Assembly: GCA_023052935.1 (NCBI GenBank)
Contig: CM041298.1
Coordinates: forward strand, 52,393,313 to 52,457,312
DNA from: Piezodorus guildinii
Taxonomy: Eukaryota; Arthropoda; Insecta; Hemiptera; Pentatomidae
Direction of reading: 5' to 3'
DNA: 64,000 nucleotides
Position 1 is the stretch's first letter. Each line of letters opens with the position of its first letter. The notes below the pieces were generated by a model. It did not search any database. It worked only from the letters and a program-made list of their open reading frames with translations, and was not told the origin of the DNA. Of the stretch, positions 35,920-47,000 are shown piece by piece. A program made the translations under genes and the position numbers.

Positions 35920-36119
35920 GCCAATTTCAATAACGAATAGTTTCTCCTTTGGTATAAATGACTTGTAAGAAACGACGGTTCATAGAACAACACAGATTTT
36001 TGATATGATTTGCCTTTTATTTTCTTTTAATGCTACTGCAGCATCCTGAACCGCTTTCCATAAACGTTCAGCTGAAAAGCTTCATTGAAGAGACCCTGCC
36101 AATAGTTCTCGATTGGATT
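35920..36119 (-). pseudogene. Tc1-like transposase, C-terminal piece
   Basis: Minus strand from 36119: NPIENYWQGLFNEAFQLNVY then KRFRMLQ, a stop, and further decayed tail. NPIExxW is the conserved motif just after the third catalytic residue in Tc1-type transposases. Several stops, no function. Confidence 0.8.
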
Positions 36120-36121
36120 TA
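36120..36121 (+). repeat. TA target duplication, left of FB2
   Basis: TA abutting the FB2 end; its partner is TA at 41767-41768. One TA plus flanks gives an uninterrupted PELNPIEN reading in the host transposase. Confidence 0.85.
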
Positions 36122-36300
36122 TAGCATTTCCAAGTCAATTGTAACCTTTTCCAAGTCAAATGTAACTTTTTCCAAGTCAAATGTAACCTTTTCCAAGTCA
36201 AATGTAACCCTTTCCATTTCAAATGTCACCTTTTCCAAGTCAAATGTCACCTTTTCCATTTCAAATGTTACCTTTTCCAAGTCAAATGTCACCTTTTTCT
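36122..36300 (-). repeat. 21-bp terminal minisatellite, left end of FB2
   Basis: About eight copies of a 21-bp unit (TTTTCCAAGTCAAATGTAACC, with TTTCCATTTCAAATG variants). Since 21 is a multiple of three, the minus strand stays open and reads a seven-residue repeat VTFDLEK / VTFEMEK; the plus strand is also open. Confidence 0.9.
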
Positions 36301-36639
36301 TCACTTCTAGCCTTAAATATTCCGTTTTATTTATTTATTTATTGAAAAATAATTAGTTTAATTAACATTATGACTTTTTTAATAATTTTGGCATATAATA
36401 AATGATATTTTTTTTGGGTCTCTTAGATATTTGATATCAAGTTCTGTTTTTTACTAGCTAATATTTAAAAAAAATAATTATCGTCTATTTAGTTTTAAGA
36501 TAGTTGTTGATTTTGATTTTTTTGAGAGGAGGGGTAGTTTTTTGGAATAATTAATGTGTTTTCGAGTATTATAATTAAATTTTTCGAGCTGTATTTTTTA
36601 TCGCTCGCGTGCATTTTAACTCGCATTAAATTTTAATGT

Positions 36640-37540
36640 TTTTTATTGATATAGGGATTAATTAATGTGCTTTCGGGTGGTTATGATTACGTTTTTTGAG
36701 CTGTATCTTTTATCGGTCATGCGTATTTCAACTCATATTTACTTTTAATGTTTTTTATTGATATAGGGATTAATTATTTTGCTTTCGGGTGGTTATGATA
36801 AGGTTTTTCGAGCTGTATTTTTTTCGCTCGCGCTTATTTTATCTAAACTTTACTTTTTATGTGTTTTATTGATATATGGATTAATTAATGTGCTTTCGGG
36901 TGGTTATGATTACGTTTTTCGAGCTGTATTTTTTATCGCTCATGCGTATTTCAACTCGCATTTACTTTTAATGTTTTTTATTGATATAGGGATTAATTAT
37001 TTTGCTTTCGGGTGGTTATGATTACGTTTTTCGAGCTGTATTTTTTTCGCTCGCGCTTATTTTAACTAAAATTTACTTTTATGTGTTTTATTGATATAGG
37101 GATTTATTAATGTGCTTTCGGGTGGTTATGATTACGTTTTTCGAGCTGTATTTTTTCGCTCGCGCTTATTTTAACTAAAATTTACTTTTTATGTGTTTTA
37201 TGGTATAGGGATTAATTAATGTTCTTTCGGGTGGTTATGATTACGTTTTTCGATCTGTATTTTTTATCGCTCATGCGTATTTCAACTCGCATTTACTTTT
37301 AATGTTTTTTATTGATATAGGGATTACTTAATGTTCTTTCGGGTGGTTATGATTACGTTTTTCGGGCTGTATTTTTTATCGGTCATGCGTATTTCAACTC
37401 ATATTTACTTTTAATGTTTTTTATTGATATAGGGATTAATTATTTTGCTTTCGGGTGTTATGATAAGGTTTTTCGAGCTGTATTTTTTATCGCTCTCGCT
37501 TATTTTAACTAAAATTTACTTTTTATGTTTCATATTGATA
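36640..37540 (+). repeat. FB2 satellite block, left
   Basis: About eight tandem ~112-bp units, each with GCTTTCGGGTGGTTATGATT, ACGTTTTTCGAGCTGTATTTTTT, CGCTC(A/G)(T/C)GCG and TATTGATATAGGGATTAATT. Confidence 0.88.
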
Positions 37541-37955
37541 GGTGTTGAAAATTGTTACTCATTTTAAGTTACTCTTTCTATTTCATAAATATTCGATAGA
37601 GGGATCGTTTATAGTGTTTTCGGGAATACTAATAGAGTTTATGACATTTATTTATAGCTAGTGCACATTTTAACTTAAATGAAAAGTGATCTAGAAGAAT
37701 GCGCAATCGCGATGTAACGTCCAAATCAAAAATGTAATCAGATCCTGCAAAAACACTTAATTATAAAATAAATATAATAAATAATTTTTACATCATATTA
37801 TAACATAATACCTACGGTTTGTAGAAATTCCCAAGCGCATAAAAGAATAAAGTTCAAAACACGTTATGAGAATCCCCTAAAACAAAAACAAAGAAAGACC
37901 ACTGCAAATGCAAGTTGAAATGAGAGCAAGCGACAATAAAAACCGCTTAAAAAAC
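37541..37955. other. FB2 unique core
   Basis: Non-repetitive AT-rich segment between the opposed satellite blocks. It has a weak satellite-like unit near 37600 (ATAGTGTTTTCGGGAATACT). No gene. Confidence 0.6.
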
Positions 37956-40900
37956 GTAATCACAAGACCCGAAAAGATAATTACAAACGTCTATAACAAT
38001 AAAAAATATAAAAGTAAATCCGAATTGAAATACGCATAAGCGATAAAAGATACAGCTCAAAAACGTAATCATAACCACCCAAAAGCACATTAATTATGTC
38101 TCTATTATATAAAAAACATTAAAAGTAAATTCGAGTTAAAATGCGCGGGAGCGATAAATAAATAAAACTAAAAAAAACATAATTATAGGACCCGAAAACA
38201 CAATTTTTAACACCTATATCAATATGAAACATAAAAAGTAAATTTTAGTTAAAATAAGCGAGAGCGATAAAAAATACAGCTCGAAAAACGTAATCATAAC
38301 CACCCGAAAGAACATTAAGTAATCCCTATATCAATAAAAAACATTAAAAGTAAATGCGAGTTGAAATACGCATGAGCGATAAAAAATACAGATCGAAAAA
38401 CGTAATCATAACCACCCGAAAGCACATTAATTAATCCCTATATCAATAAAACACATAAAAAGTAAATTTTAGTTAAAATAAGCGCGAGCGAAAAAAATAC
38501 AGCTCGAAAAAACGTAATCATAACCACCGAAAGCACATTAATTAATCCCTATATCTAATAAAACACATAAAAAGTAAATTTTAGATAAAATAAGCGCGAG
38601 CGAAAAAAATACAGCTCGAAAAACCTTATCATAACCACCCGAAAGCAAAATAATTAATCCCTATATCAATAAAAACATTAAAAGTAAATATGAGTTGAAA
38701 TACGCATGACCGATAAAAGATACAGCTCAAAAAACGTAATCATAACCACCCGAAAGCACATTGATTAATCCCTATATCAATAAAAAACATTAAAAGTAAA
38801 TGCGAGTTGAAATACGCATGAGCGATAAAAAATACAGATCGAAAAACGTAATCATAACCACCCGAAAGCACATTAATTAATCCATATATCAATAAAACAC
38901 ATAAAAAGTAAATTTTAGTTAAAATAAGCGCGAGCAAAAAAATACAGCTCGAAAAACGTAATCATAACCACCCGAAAGCACATTAATTAATCCCTATATC
39001 AATAAAACACATAAAAAGTAAATTTTAGATAAAATAAGCGCGAGCGAAAAAAATACAGCTCGAAAAACCTTATCATAACCACCCGAAAGCAAAATAATTA
39101 ATCCCTATATCAATAAAAAACATTAAAAGTAAATATGAGTTGAAATACGCATGACCGATAAAAGATACAGCTCAAAAAACGTAATCATAACCACCCGAAA
39201 GCACATTGATTAATCCCTATATCAATAAAAAACATTAAAAGTAAATGCGAGTTGAAATACGCATGAGCGATAAAAAATACAGATCGAAAAAACGTAATCA
39301 TAACCACCCGAAAGCACATTAATTAATCCCTATATCAATAAAACAATATAAAAGTAAATTTTAGTTAAAATGCACGCGAGCGATAAAAAATACAGCTCGA
39401 AAAACGTAATCATAACCACCCGAAAGCACATTAATTAATCCCTATATCAATAAAACACATAAAAAGTAAATTTTAGTTAAAATAAGCGCGAGCGAAAAAA
39501 ATACAGCTCGAAAAACGTAATCATAACCACCCGAAAGCACATTAATTAATCCCTATATCAATAAAACACATAAAAAGTAAATTTTAGATAAAATAAGCGG
39601 AGCGAAAAAAAATACAGCTCGAAAAACCTTATCATAACCACCCGAAAGCAAATAATTAATCCCTATATCAATAAAAAACATTAAAAGTAAATATGAGTTG
39701 AAATAACGCTTGACCGATAAAAGATACAGCTCAAAAAACGTAATCATAACCACCCGAAAGCACATTGATTAATCCCTATATCAATAAAAAACATTAAAAG
39801 TAAATGCGAGTTGAAATAACGCATGAGCGATAAAAAATACAGATCGAAAAACGTAATCATAACCACCCGAAAGCACATTAATTAATCCCTATATCAATAA
39901 AACACATAAAAGTAAATTTTAGTTAAAATGCACGCGAGCGATAAAAAATACAGCTCGAAAAACGTAATCATAACCACCCGAAAGAACATTAAGTAATCCC
40001 TATATCAATAAAAAAACATTAAAAGTAAATGCGAGTTGAAATACGCATGAGCGATAAAAAATACAGATCGAAAAACGTAATCATAACCACCGAAAGCACA
40101 TTAATTAATCCCTATATCAATAAAACACATAAAAAGTAAATTTTAGTTAAAATAAGCGCGAGCGAAAAAAATACAGCTCGAAAAAACGTAATCATAACCA
40201 CCCGAAAGCACATTAATTAATCCCTATATCAATAAAACACTAAAAAGTAAATTTTAGATAAAATAAGCGCGAGCGAAAAAAAATACAGCTCGAAAAACCT
40301 TATCATAACCACCCGAAAGCAAAATATATTAATCCCTATATCAATAAAAAACATTAAAAGTAAATATGAGTTGAAATACGCATGACCGATAAAAGATACA
40401 GCTCAAAAAACGTAATCATAACCACCCGAAAGCACATTAATTAATCCCTATATTAATAAAAAACATTTAAAAGTAAATATGAGTTGAAATACGCATGACC
40501 GATAAAAGATACAGCTCAAAAAACGTAATCATAACCACCCGAAAGCACATTGATTAATCCCTATATCAATAAAAAACATTAAAATTTAATGCGAGTTAAA
40601 ATGCACGCGAGCGATAAAAAATACAGATCGAAAAACGTAATCATAACCACCCGAAAGCACATTAATTAATCCCTATATCAATAAAAACACATAAAAAGTA
40701 AATTTTAGTTAAAATGCACGCGAGCGATAAAAAATACAGCTCGAAAAAACGTAATCATAACCACCCGAAAGAACATTAAGTAATCCCTATATCAATAAAA
40801 AACATTAAAAGTAAATGCGAGTTGAAATACGCATGAGCGATAAAAAATACAGATCGAAAAACGTAATCATAACCACCCGAAAGCACATTAATTAATCCCT

Positions 40901-41250
40901 ATATCAATAAAACACATAAAAAGTAAATTTTAGTTAAAATAAGCGCGAGCGAAAAAAATACAGCTCGAAAAACGTAATCATAACCACCCGAAAGCACATT
41001 AATTAATCCCTATATCAATAAAACACATAAAAAGTAAATTTTAGATAAAATAAGCGCGAGCGAAAAAAATACAGCTCGAAAAACCTTATCATAACCACCC
41101 GAAAGCAAAATAATTAATCCCTATATCAATAAAAAACATTAAAAGTAAATATGAGTTGAAATACGCATGACCGATAAAAGATACAGCTCAAAAAACGTAA
41201 TCATAACCACCCGAAAGCACATTGATTAATCCCTATATCAATAAAAAAAC
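37956..41250 (-). repeat. FB2 satellite block, right, with higher-order pattern
   Basis: About thirty ~112-bp units in the opposite orientation to the left block (CATAACCACCCGAAAGCACA recurring). Three or four unit types recur in order: one with TGCGAGTTGAAATACGCATGAGC, one with TTTTAGTTAAAATAAGCGCGAGC, one with TTTTAGATAAAATAAGCG and CCTTATCATAACC, one with ATATGAGTTGAAATACGCATGACC. They form a repeating block of about 450-560 bp. Confidence 0.85.
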
Positions 41251-41583
41251 ATTAAAATTTAATGCGAGTTAAAATGCACGCGAGCTATAAAAAATACAGC
41301 TCGAAAAATTTAATTATAATACTCGAAAACACATTAATTATTCCAAAAAACTACCCCTCCTCTCAAAAAAATCAAAATCAACAACTATCTTAAAACTAAA
41401 TAGACGATAATTATTTTTTTTAAATATTAGCTAGTAAAAAACAGAACTTGATATCAAATATCTAAGAGACCCAAAAAAAATATCAATTATTATATGCCAA
41501 AATTATTAAAAAAGTCATAATGTTAATTAAACTAATTATTTTTCAATAAATAAATAAATAAAACGGAATATTTTAGGCTAGAA

Positions 41584-41766
41584 GTGAAGAAAAAGGTGAC
41601 ATTTGACTTGGAAAAGGTAACATTTGAAATGGAAAAGGTGACATTTGACTTGGAAAAGGTGACATTTGAAATGGAAAGGGTTACATTTGACTTGGAAAAG
41701 GTTACATTTGACTTGGAAAAAGTTACATTTGACTTGGAAAAGGTTACAATTGACTTGGAAATGCTG
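41584..41766 (+). repeat. 21-bp terminal minisatellite, right end of FB2
   Basis: Inverse of the left-end minisatellite, with the VTFDLEK-type frame on the plus strand. The two ends keep the same order of unit variants. Confidence 0.9.
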
Positions 41767-41768
41767 TA
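41767..41768 (+). repeat. TA target duplication, right of FB2
   Basis: Partner of 36120-36121. Confidence 0.85.
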
Positions 41769-41906
41769 GTTCTGGGAAGCGAGCTGGCCACTCAAGCGTT
41801 TGGATATTCTTCTCCGAAAACTCCTGTTTAGTAGCTTTTTATACATGGATAGGAGCATTATCATAAAGAAATTTAAAATTTCCGGCTGGGAAGATAGTTT
41901 CCAACT
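41769..41906 (-). pseudogene. Tc1-like transposase, middle piece
   Basis: Minus strand: GNFKFLYDNAPIHV (second catalytic D in the DNAPIH box), a stop, then KATKQEFSEKNIQTLEWPAR leading to FPEL at the FB2 joint. This is the Tc1 order D...LEWPAxSPDLNPIE. It is joined to the N-terminal piece across the LOA-type insertion. Confidence 0.82.
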
Positions 41907-41913
41907 ATGGTAA
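41907..41913 (+). repeat. Target-site duplication ATGGTAA, left of the LOA-type element
   Basis: ATGGTAA, repeated at 47738-47744 after the poly-A tail (its first A may belong to the tail). Confidence 0.78.
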
Positions 41914-42440
41914 GTTCGAGTCGCACTAGTGCGGTAGACCTCAAGTCGCGAGACTTTCGGCGAAATAAGTTTCGTGACTCAGGGACGCTCCGTACCTCCA
42001 CTGGGGTACGGGTAAATGGTTGGGGGGTAAATGGGTAGGGCAACAGGAGGACTAGAGAGGGAGATAGGTGCGGGCATCTCCCCCACTCTTTGCGAATTTA
42101 TCAAGCCATAGTGCCCTACCCACTGCTTGGTAAACCTCCAGTCCTCCCTATACCTACCAACGCCTACTGTCACCTCCTCGTGGTGCCCCCCGGGGAGTCC
42201 GATGGGACTCGCGGACGACAGAGGCGGGGGTTTGTCACTCTGGTGACTACCCTATTAAGACACCCAAGCCAGGTGGAGGGTGCTCGAGCTGAGGCTGAAT
42301 GGCAGGGGGTGTATAAAAATACACTGTTTCTTATCGACCCACTTGGGGCACCTGGCACACCCCATTTCAACTAAATGCCCGCTGCAGGGAGAGGGGGTTG
42401 TACCTGCAGTGTAATTACCCCCGTACTCGTGGGAACCAAA
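41914..42440 (+). promoter_or_regulatory. 5' UTR with likely internal promoter of the LOA-type element
   Basis: Untranslated leader of about 530 bp containing a local hairpin GTCGCACTAGTGCGGTAG and GC-rich runs. Full-length non-LTR elements usually carry an internal promoter here; no defined core motif is visible. A 94-codon frame at 42090 leads into ORF1 without a convincing start. Confidence 0.45.
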
Positions 42441-43706
42441 ATGTCACAACTAATCAAAAACTTTTCAGATAGCGAGGAGGAGGTGGAGGCGAAGGAGTTG
42501 TTGGAGATGATGGCCGTGGAGGATTCTTCATCATCCTCATATGGCCGGTCGGGGACTCAACTGAACCCGTCGACTGCCAGCGTGCAGCAAGATGATGACG
42601 AAACCAGGAGCTCGTTAGCGACGCTCATGGACGAGGTAAGAGATCTCTCTGTTGCATCTGAGGGTGAACGGAGCTTGGGTGGGCCCATTGAGAGAACCCC
42701 CAAGCCCCAGGAGGTGAAGAAGCCCTCCGGTGCTCAGAGAAGAAAATTTAAGAAATTGAGAGAGCAAGAGAGAGCTCAAACTGGGAATGATGCTGGACCT
42801 TCGGGACTCCTGGAGAACCAAAGTCAGGCGGCTCAGACCGCCAGACTGTCGGGACTCTCGGATGACCGGAGTAAAGCTGTTCCTGGTACGAGCTCTGAGA
42901 AAAGACCTAGGACCTCACCCGGAACCTCTGCGCCTATGGCAAAGAGGGCCAGGAGTGCGGCCCCTAATGTTATTTCATACGCTCTAGCTGCCGGAGGGAG
43001 TAAGGTAGCTATCATTCCCACTCGATACCCAGCTGATCAGCTCACCTGGGAGCAGAGTGAGGATGTTAAGAAACAGCTGATCGGCTTTGTCGATCAGCTA
43101 GAGGAAGGTGGCACCCAGGCTGAGTTTAGTGGGTTCAGCTTTAAGATGGGCGGCTGTGTGGTGGTTTGCGACAATCAGGAATCTAGAGACTGGTTGTCGG
43201 AAATCATAAAAAATATTAAACTTAGTGGGGGCCTAGCGCTCCGCATTGGTGACTTTGAGGAGCTCAAAAAGCCGGTCAGAGTCGGTGGCTTTTTCCCTGG
43301 GGAAAAGCTCACAGAGCAAACTTTCTGTAGGCGTATACGCATACAGAATTCTAGAATCCCTGAGGTGAACAGATGGTCACTAATGGGTGTAAAGGAGGAG
43401 AGGCACGGATTCTTCGCCCTGATGAGAATCCCGGAGTCTAGCCTTAGGTTCTTGGAAGAGCGAAACTGGCTGGTGACCTTTGGGATGGGCAAGGTCCAAC
43501 TCAGGTTGCTGGAGAAGAAGAGGCCACCCAAACCTGCAAAGGAAATGGCTAACAAGGTCTCATCTGTTGCCAGGGATGAGGGCAGGAAGACGGAGCCTGG
43601 TCATGACGGAGGAGCACCGCTCTCGATGAAGGAGAAAAACTGCTTTGGTTTGCGGGGGTGGCCCTGTGGTGGGAGCTGGGAGGCCTGCCGATCCGGGTGT
43701 CTCTAA
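42441..43706 (+). CDS. LOA-type ORF1 (gag-like), main frame
   Basis: RNA-binding gag-like protein of the retrotransposon, expected to form the RNP with its own RNA. I prefer the ATG at 42441 (MSQLIKNFSDSEEEVEAKE), although the frame is open from an ATG at 42375. The first ~170 residues are acidic then Ser/Pro/Lys-rich and disordered, with a basic stretch (RRKFKKLREQERAQ). From about residue 175 a folded region follows (ALAAGGSKVAIIPTRYPADQ, LTWEQSEDVKKQLIGFVDQL, CVVVCDNQESRDWLSEI) that resembles the DUF4780-type domain of LOA ORF1 proteins. The frame ends early at 43706. A G run at 43653-43657 probably lost one G, since the continuing frame (to 44055) holds a Gly/Pro-rich repeat tail and joins ORF2 as TAATG. 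Confidence 0.8.
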   Translation: MSQLIKNFSDSEEEVEAKELLEMMAVEDSSSSSYGRSGTQLNPSTASVQQDDDETRSSLATLMDEVRDLSVASEGERSLGGPIERTPKPQEVKKPSGAQRRKFKKLREQERAQTGNDAGPSGLLENQSQAAQTARLSGLSDDRSKAVPGTSSEKRPRTSPGTSAPMAKRARSAAPNVISYALAAGGSKVAIIPTRYPADQLTWEQSEDVKKQLIGFVDQLEEGGTQAEFSGFSFKMGGCVVVCDNQESRDWLSEIIKNIKLSGGLALRIGDFEELKKPVRVGGFFPGEKLTEQTFCRRIRIQNSRIPEVNRWSLMGVKEERHGFFALMRIPESSLRFLEERNWLVTFGMGKVQLRLLEKKRPPKPAKEMANKVSSVARDEGRKTEPGHDGGAPLSMKEKNCFGLRGWPCGGSWEACRSGCL

Positions 43707-44055
43707 TGTAAGAACCGGTGAAGGCACGGCGTCTCGGCTTCCATCTGGGGATGCCTCCTTGGCGGGATCTGGTGGGCCTGCCGATCCGGGTTCCTCTGCG
43801 GAGGGCCCCGGGGAAGGCACGGTCGGCCGGCGCCCGTCTGGAACTGGCTCTTCGGCGGGGTTCGGGGGGCATGCTGATCCAGGTACCTCCACTGGGAGGA
43901 CTGGTGAAGGCATGGCTCCTCGGCGACCGTACGGGGTTGGCACCTCGGTTGGATCCGGGGGGCCCGCTGATCCGGGTACCTCTGGGAGGACCGGTGATGG
44001 CGGCGTCCCTCGGCGCCCGCCGGGGTGTGACCCCCGCAAGACCAAAAAGCAGTAA
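43645..44055 (+). CDS. LOA-type ORF1 C-terminal tail, shifted frame
   Basis: Open +1 frame continuing ORF1 after the suspected one-base deletion. It encodes about four ~32-residue repeats, each PADPG...RTGEGT...RRPSG...SGG, rich in Gly, Pro and Arg, ending RKTKKQ. There is no zinc knuckle in this part. The stop TAA at 44053-44055 overlaps the ORF2 start (TAATG), the arrangement used for termination-reinitiation in some R1-group elements. This supports the frame being the original end of ORF1. Confidence 0.65.
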   Translation: MVCGGGPVVGAGRPADPGVSNVRTGEGTASRLPSGDASLAGSGGPADPGSSAEGPGEGTVGRRPSGTGSSAGFGGHADPGTSTGRTGEGMAPRRPYGVGTSVGSGGPADPGTSGRTGDGGVPRRPPGCDPRKTKKQ

Positions 44056-47000
44056 TGGTGTTGCGGTTGATGCAGATCAACTTGCATCACTGCATTGCGG
44101 CATGTGGTGCCCTACAGCAGTATGTAAGAGGTAAGAATATTGATATTATTCTAATACAAGAACCTTACCTTTTTAAAGACAGTGTAAAGGGGCTGGAGAT
44201 GCGGGGTTACAGTGTAATAGCTGTACCCATGCGCTCCAGGACCTGTATACTGTACAAAAACAACCTAAAGATATTACCCTTGTGGCAATTCTGTTGCAGG
44301 GATCTGACAGCAGCAAAAGTGACCCTCCTTGAGGGTAATAACAGAAGGGAGATCACAGTTTGCGCCGTGTATCTTCCTTATGAAGAGGACATCCCCACTG
44401 AGGCTCTCAGAAGGCTAGTTGCCGGGATGGAAGGCGAAGGCGCCCTGATAGCATCATTGGACGCCAACGCTCACCACAGACTCTGGGGCAGTACAAATAA
44501 CAACCAGAGAGGTGAGTCTCTATTAGAGTTTATCTTAAGCAATGATCTTGAAATCCACAACAAGGGCAATACTGCCACATTTGTCAACAAAAATAGATCA
44601 GAGGTCATTGACATAACACTAAGCACTAATTGTGCGAACGATTTCATTAAGGACTGGCATGTCTCTCTTGAGGAGTCATGTTCAGATCACAAATATATCA
44701 GATTTGACATAGATGTCAACGACATGTTTGAGACGGTGTACAGGAACCCCAAACTCACTGACTGGGGTTCCTACTGCACCCAACTCGAACAAGAAATAAG
44801 ACAGTGTCCTAAATCAATTAGAGACAAATGGCAACTGGACTGCCTTAATGTATCACTTACTGAGGCAATAATGAAATCCTACACTGATAATAATAGAGTG
44901 TGTACTGTCAAGTCCAACAGGAACGTTACCTGGTGGAATAGTGAACTTGGCAAGCTGAGAGCTTCTACTAGGAAACTCTTCAATAAAGCCAAAAGTACAG
45001 GTAGTTGGAATGCCTATAAGCAAGCACTGACCGACTACAATAAAGCCATTAGGAAAGCTAAGAGAGGGGCATGGAGGAATTTTTGCAACGACATCAATGA
45101 CACATCCTCTACTTTTAGAGTAAATAGAATCCTATCCAAGAGGCCGGGCCAGGGAGTTATGGGTGCCATCAGTGCGGAAGGGGGCCATACCGATTCAGAG
45201 ATTGGCACCCTGAAGGCACTTGCTAGAGCACACTTCCCTGGCTGCGAGCTGATAGATGAGGAGCCAAACAATCCCACCTCGGAAAAAAATACTATTAATT
45301 CAGATAGGTGGGCAGAAGCTAACAGAATAGTCAATTCTGGGAGACTAGAATGGGCAGTTAAATCATTTGCCCCATTCAAATCAGCCAGCACTGATGGAAT
45401 TTTTCCAGCTCTACTTCAAAAGGGCTTTGAGGTGCTGCGACCCCACCTCCTTGTTTTACTGAGAGGTAGTTTAGCACTTAACCACATACCTGATAGGTGG
45501 AATGTGGCTAAAGTACGATATATACCTAAACCTGGGAAGGCCTCCTATGACCATCCCAAGGCGTATAGGCCTATATGTCTGACATCTTTCCTATTGAAGA
45601 CACTGGAAAAGATTATTGACAGACATATTAGAGACAATATACTGGCTGATAAACCACTACATAGTGCTCAATATGCTTATCAGCCTGGCAAATCCTGTGA
45701 GACTGCCTTACACTTCCTGGTCTCCAGGATTGAGAAAACTCTGATTAACAAGGATATTGTGGCAGGCATCTTTGTTGACATAGAGGGTGCCTTTGACCGA
45801 ACTCCTTATGACACTATGGCATTAGCCTTAGAAAGGAGAGGAGTGGGAGGATTAATCTCCGGATGGATTAATGCCATGCTGGAGGGAAGGATGCTCACAT
45901 CCGAACTGGGTCACTCCAGATTGTGGATTAGACCGAGAGGAGGATGTCCGCAAGGGGGCGTGCTATCTCCACTTCTGTGGTGTCTGGTCGTCGACTCGCT
46001 GCTGACAATCCTGAGTAATGCAGGTTTCTATGCACAGGGATACGCTGATGATATCGCTGTGCTAATTGAAGGCAAGTTTCCGGAAACCATATCGGATCTG
46101 CTCAAAACAACCATGAAACTTCTTAGGGAATGGTGTCAGACGAATGGTCTAAGCATCAACCCTCAGAAGGTCAATCTCTGTATCTTCACTAACAAAAGAA
46201 ATATAACCATCAGACCACCCCACCTTGGTGAGGCTGAGGTCAATATCTGTAGTGAAGTTAAACATCTAGGAATTACTCTTGATAGTAAATTAAAATGGAA
46301 CAGCCACATTCATAAAACCTGTACAAGGGCACTTAAGTGCCTCTTTGCATGTAAAGGGGCTGTTGGAAAAACATGGGGCCTCAAACCGAATGTGGTCCTC
46401 TGGATATATAAAACAGTTATAAGACCGATGGTCCTATATGCAGCTGTTGTGTGGTGGCATAAGGCAAATACATGTAAATCCTTGCTGCAGCTTGGGAAGC
46501 TGCAAAGACTGGCATGCCTTATGACAACCGGAGCTATGAGTACAACCCTGACTGCTGCAATGGAAGTTTTACTCAACCTAACACCATTACACATAGCAGT
46601 AGAAACTCAAGCACTTAACACAGCCTATAGGCTCTCTAAGTTAGGAACAAGATCCAGCTCTTTGGTTTACCGGGGCCATGGCAACTTGTTCAGAAGGATT
46701 GATGAAGATTCGGTGCTTGCCATGCATTCCGATCTTCAAGTAAAGAAATACAAGGACACACTTTACTGTGCAATGATTAACAGGACTGACTTGCACAAAC
46801 CGTGCAATGGAGTCAACTGTTATACAGATGGATCCATGACAGAGCTAGGCTCAGGTGCTGGAATATGGAGAATGGATAAACCTGAGGAAGGGTTGTCCAT
46901 TTCTCTTGGTAAGCATACCTCAGTCTTCCAGGCTGAAGTAATGGCTATCAATATCTGTGCTCAAACCTTAATTTCAGAAGGGATGAGAGACAGACAGATA

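Larger units (their letters stand above)
36122..41766. mobile_element. Foldback element FB2 with satellite arms
   Basis: A 5,645-bp inverted-repeat element. The ends are TAGCATTTCC and GGAAATGCTG (one mismatch at the outermost base). Outer arms 36122-36640 and 41248-41766 are inverted copies, each starting with a 21-bp minisatellite. Inside lie two blocks of a ~112-bp satellite in opposite orientation (about 8 units left, about 30 right) around a ~415-bp unique core. There is no coding frame beyond repeat by-products. The TA duplication and CAG-like ends suggest mobilisation by a Tc1/mariner transposase. It is unrelated in sequence to FB1. Confidence 0.88.

Noticed and set aside
36640..41250. 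CRISPR-like array of regularly spaced repeats
   Set aside because: Units are contiguous ~112-bp satellites with no unique spacers, in a eukaryotic transposon context.
43549..44090. Long minus-strand frames opposite LOA-type ORF1
   Set aside because: They are shadows of a GC-rich repetitive coding region; the plus strand has the domain and the TAATG junction.
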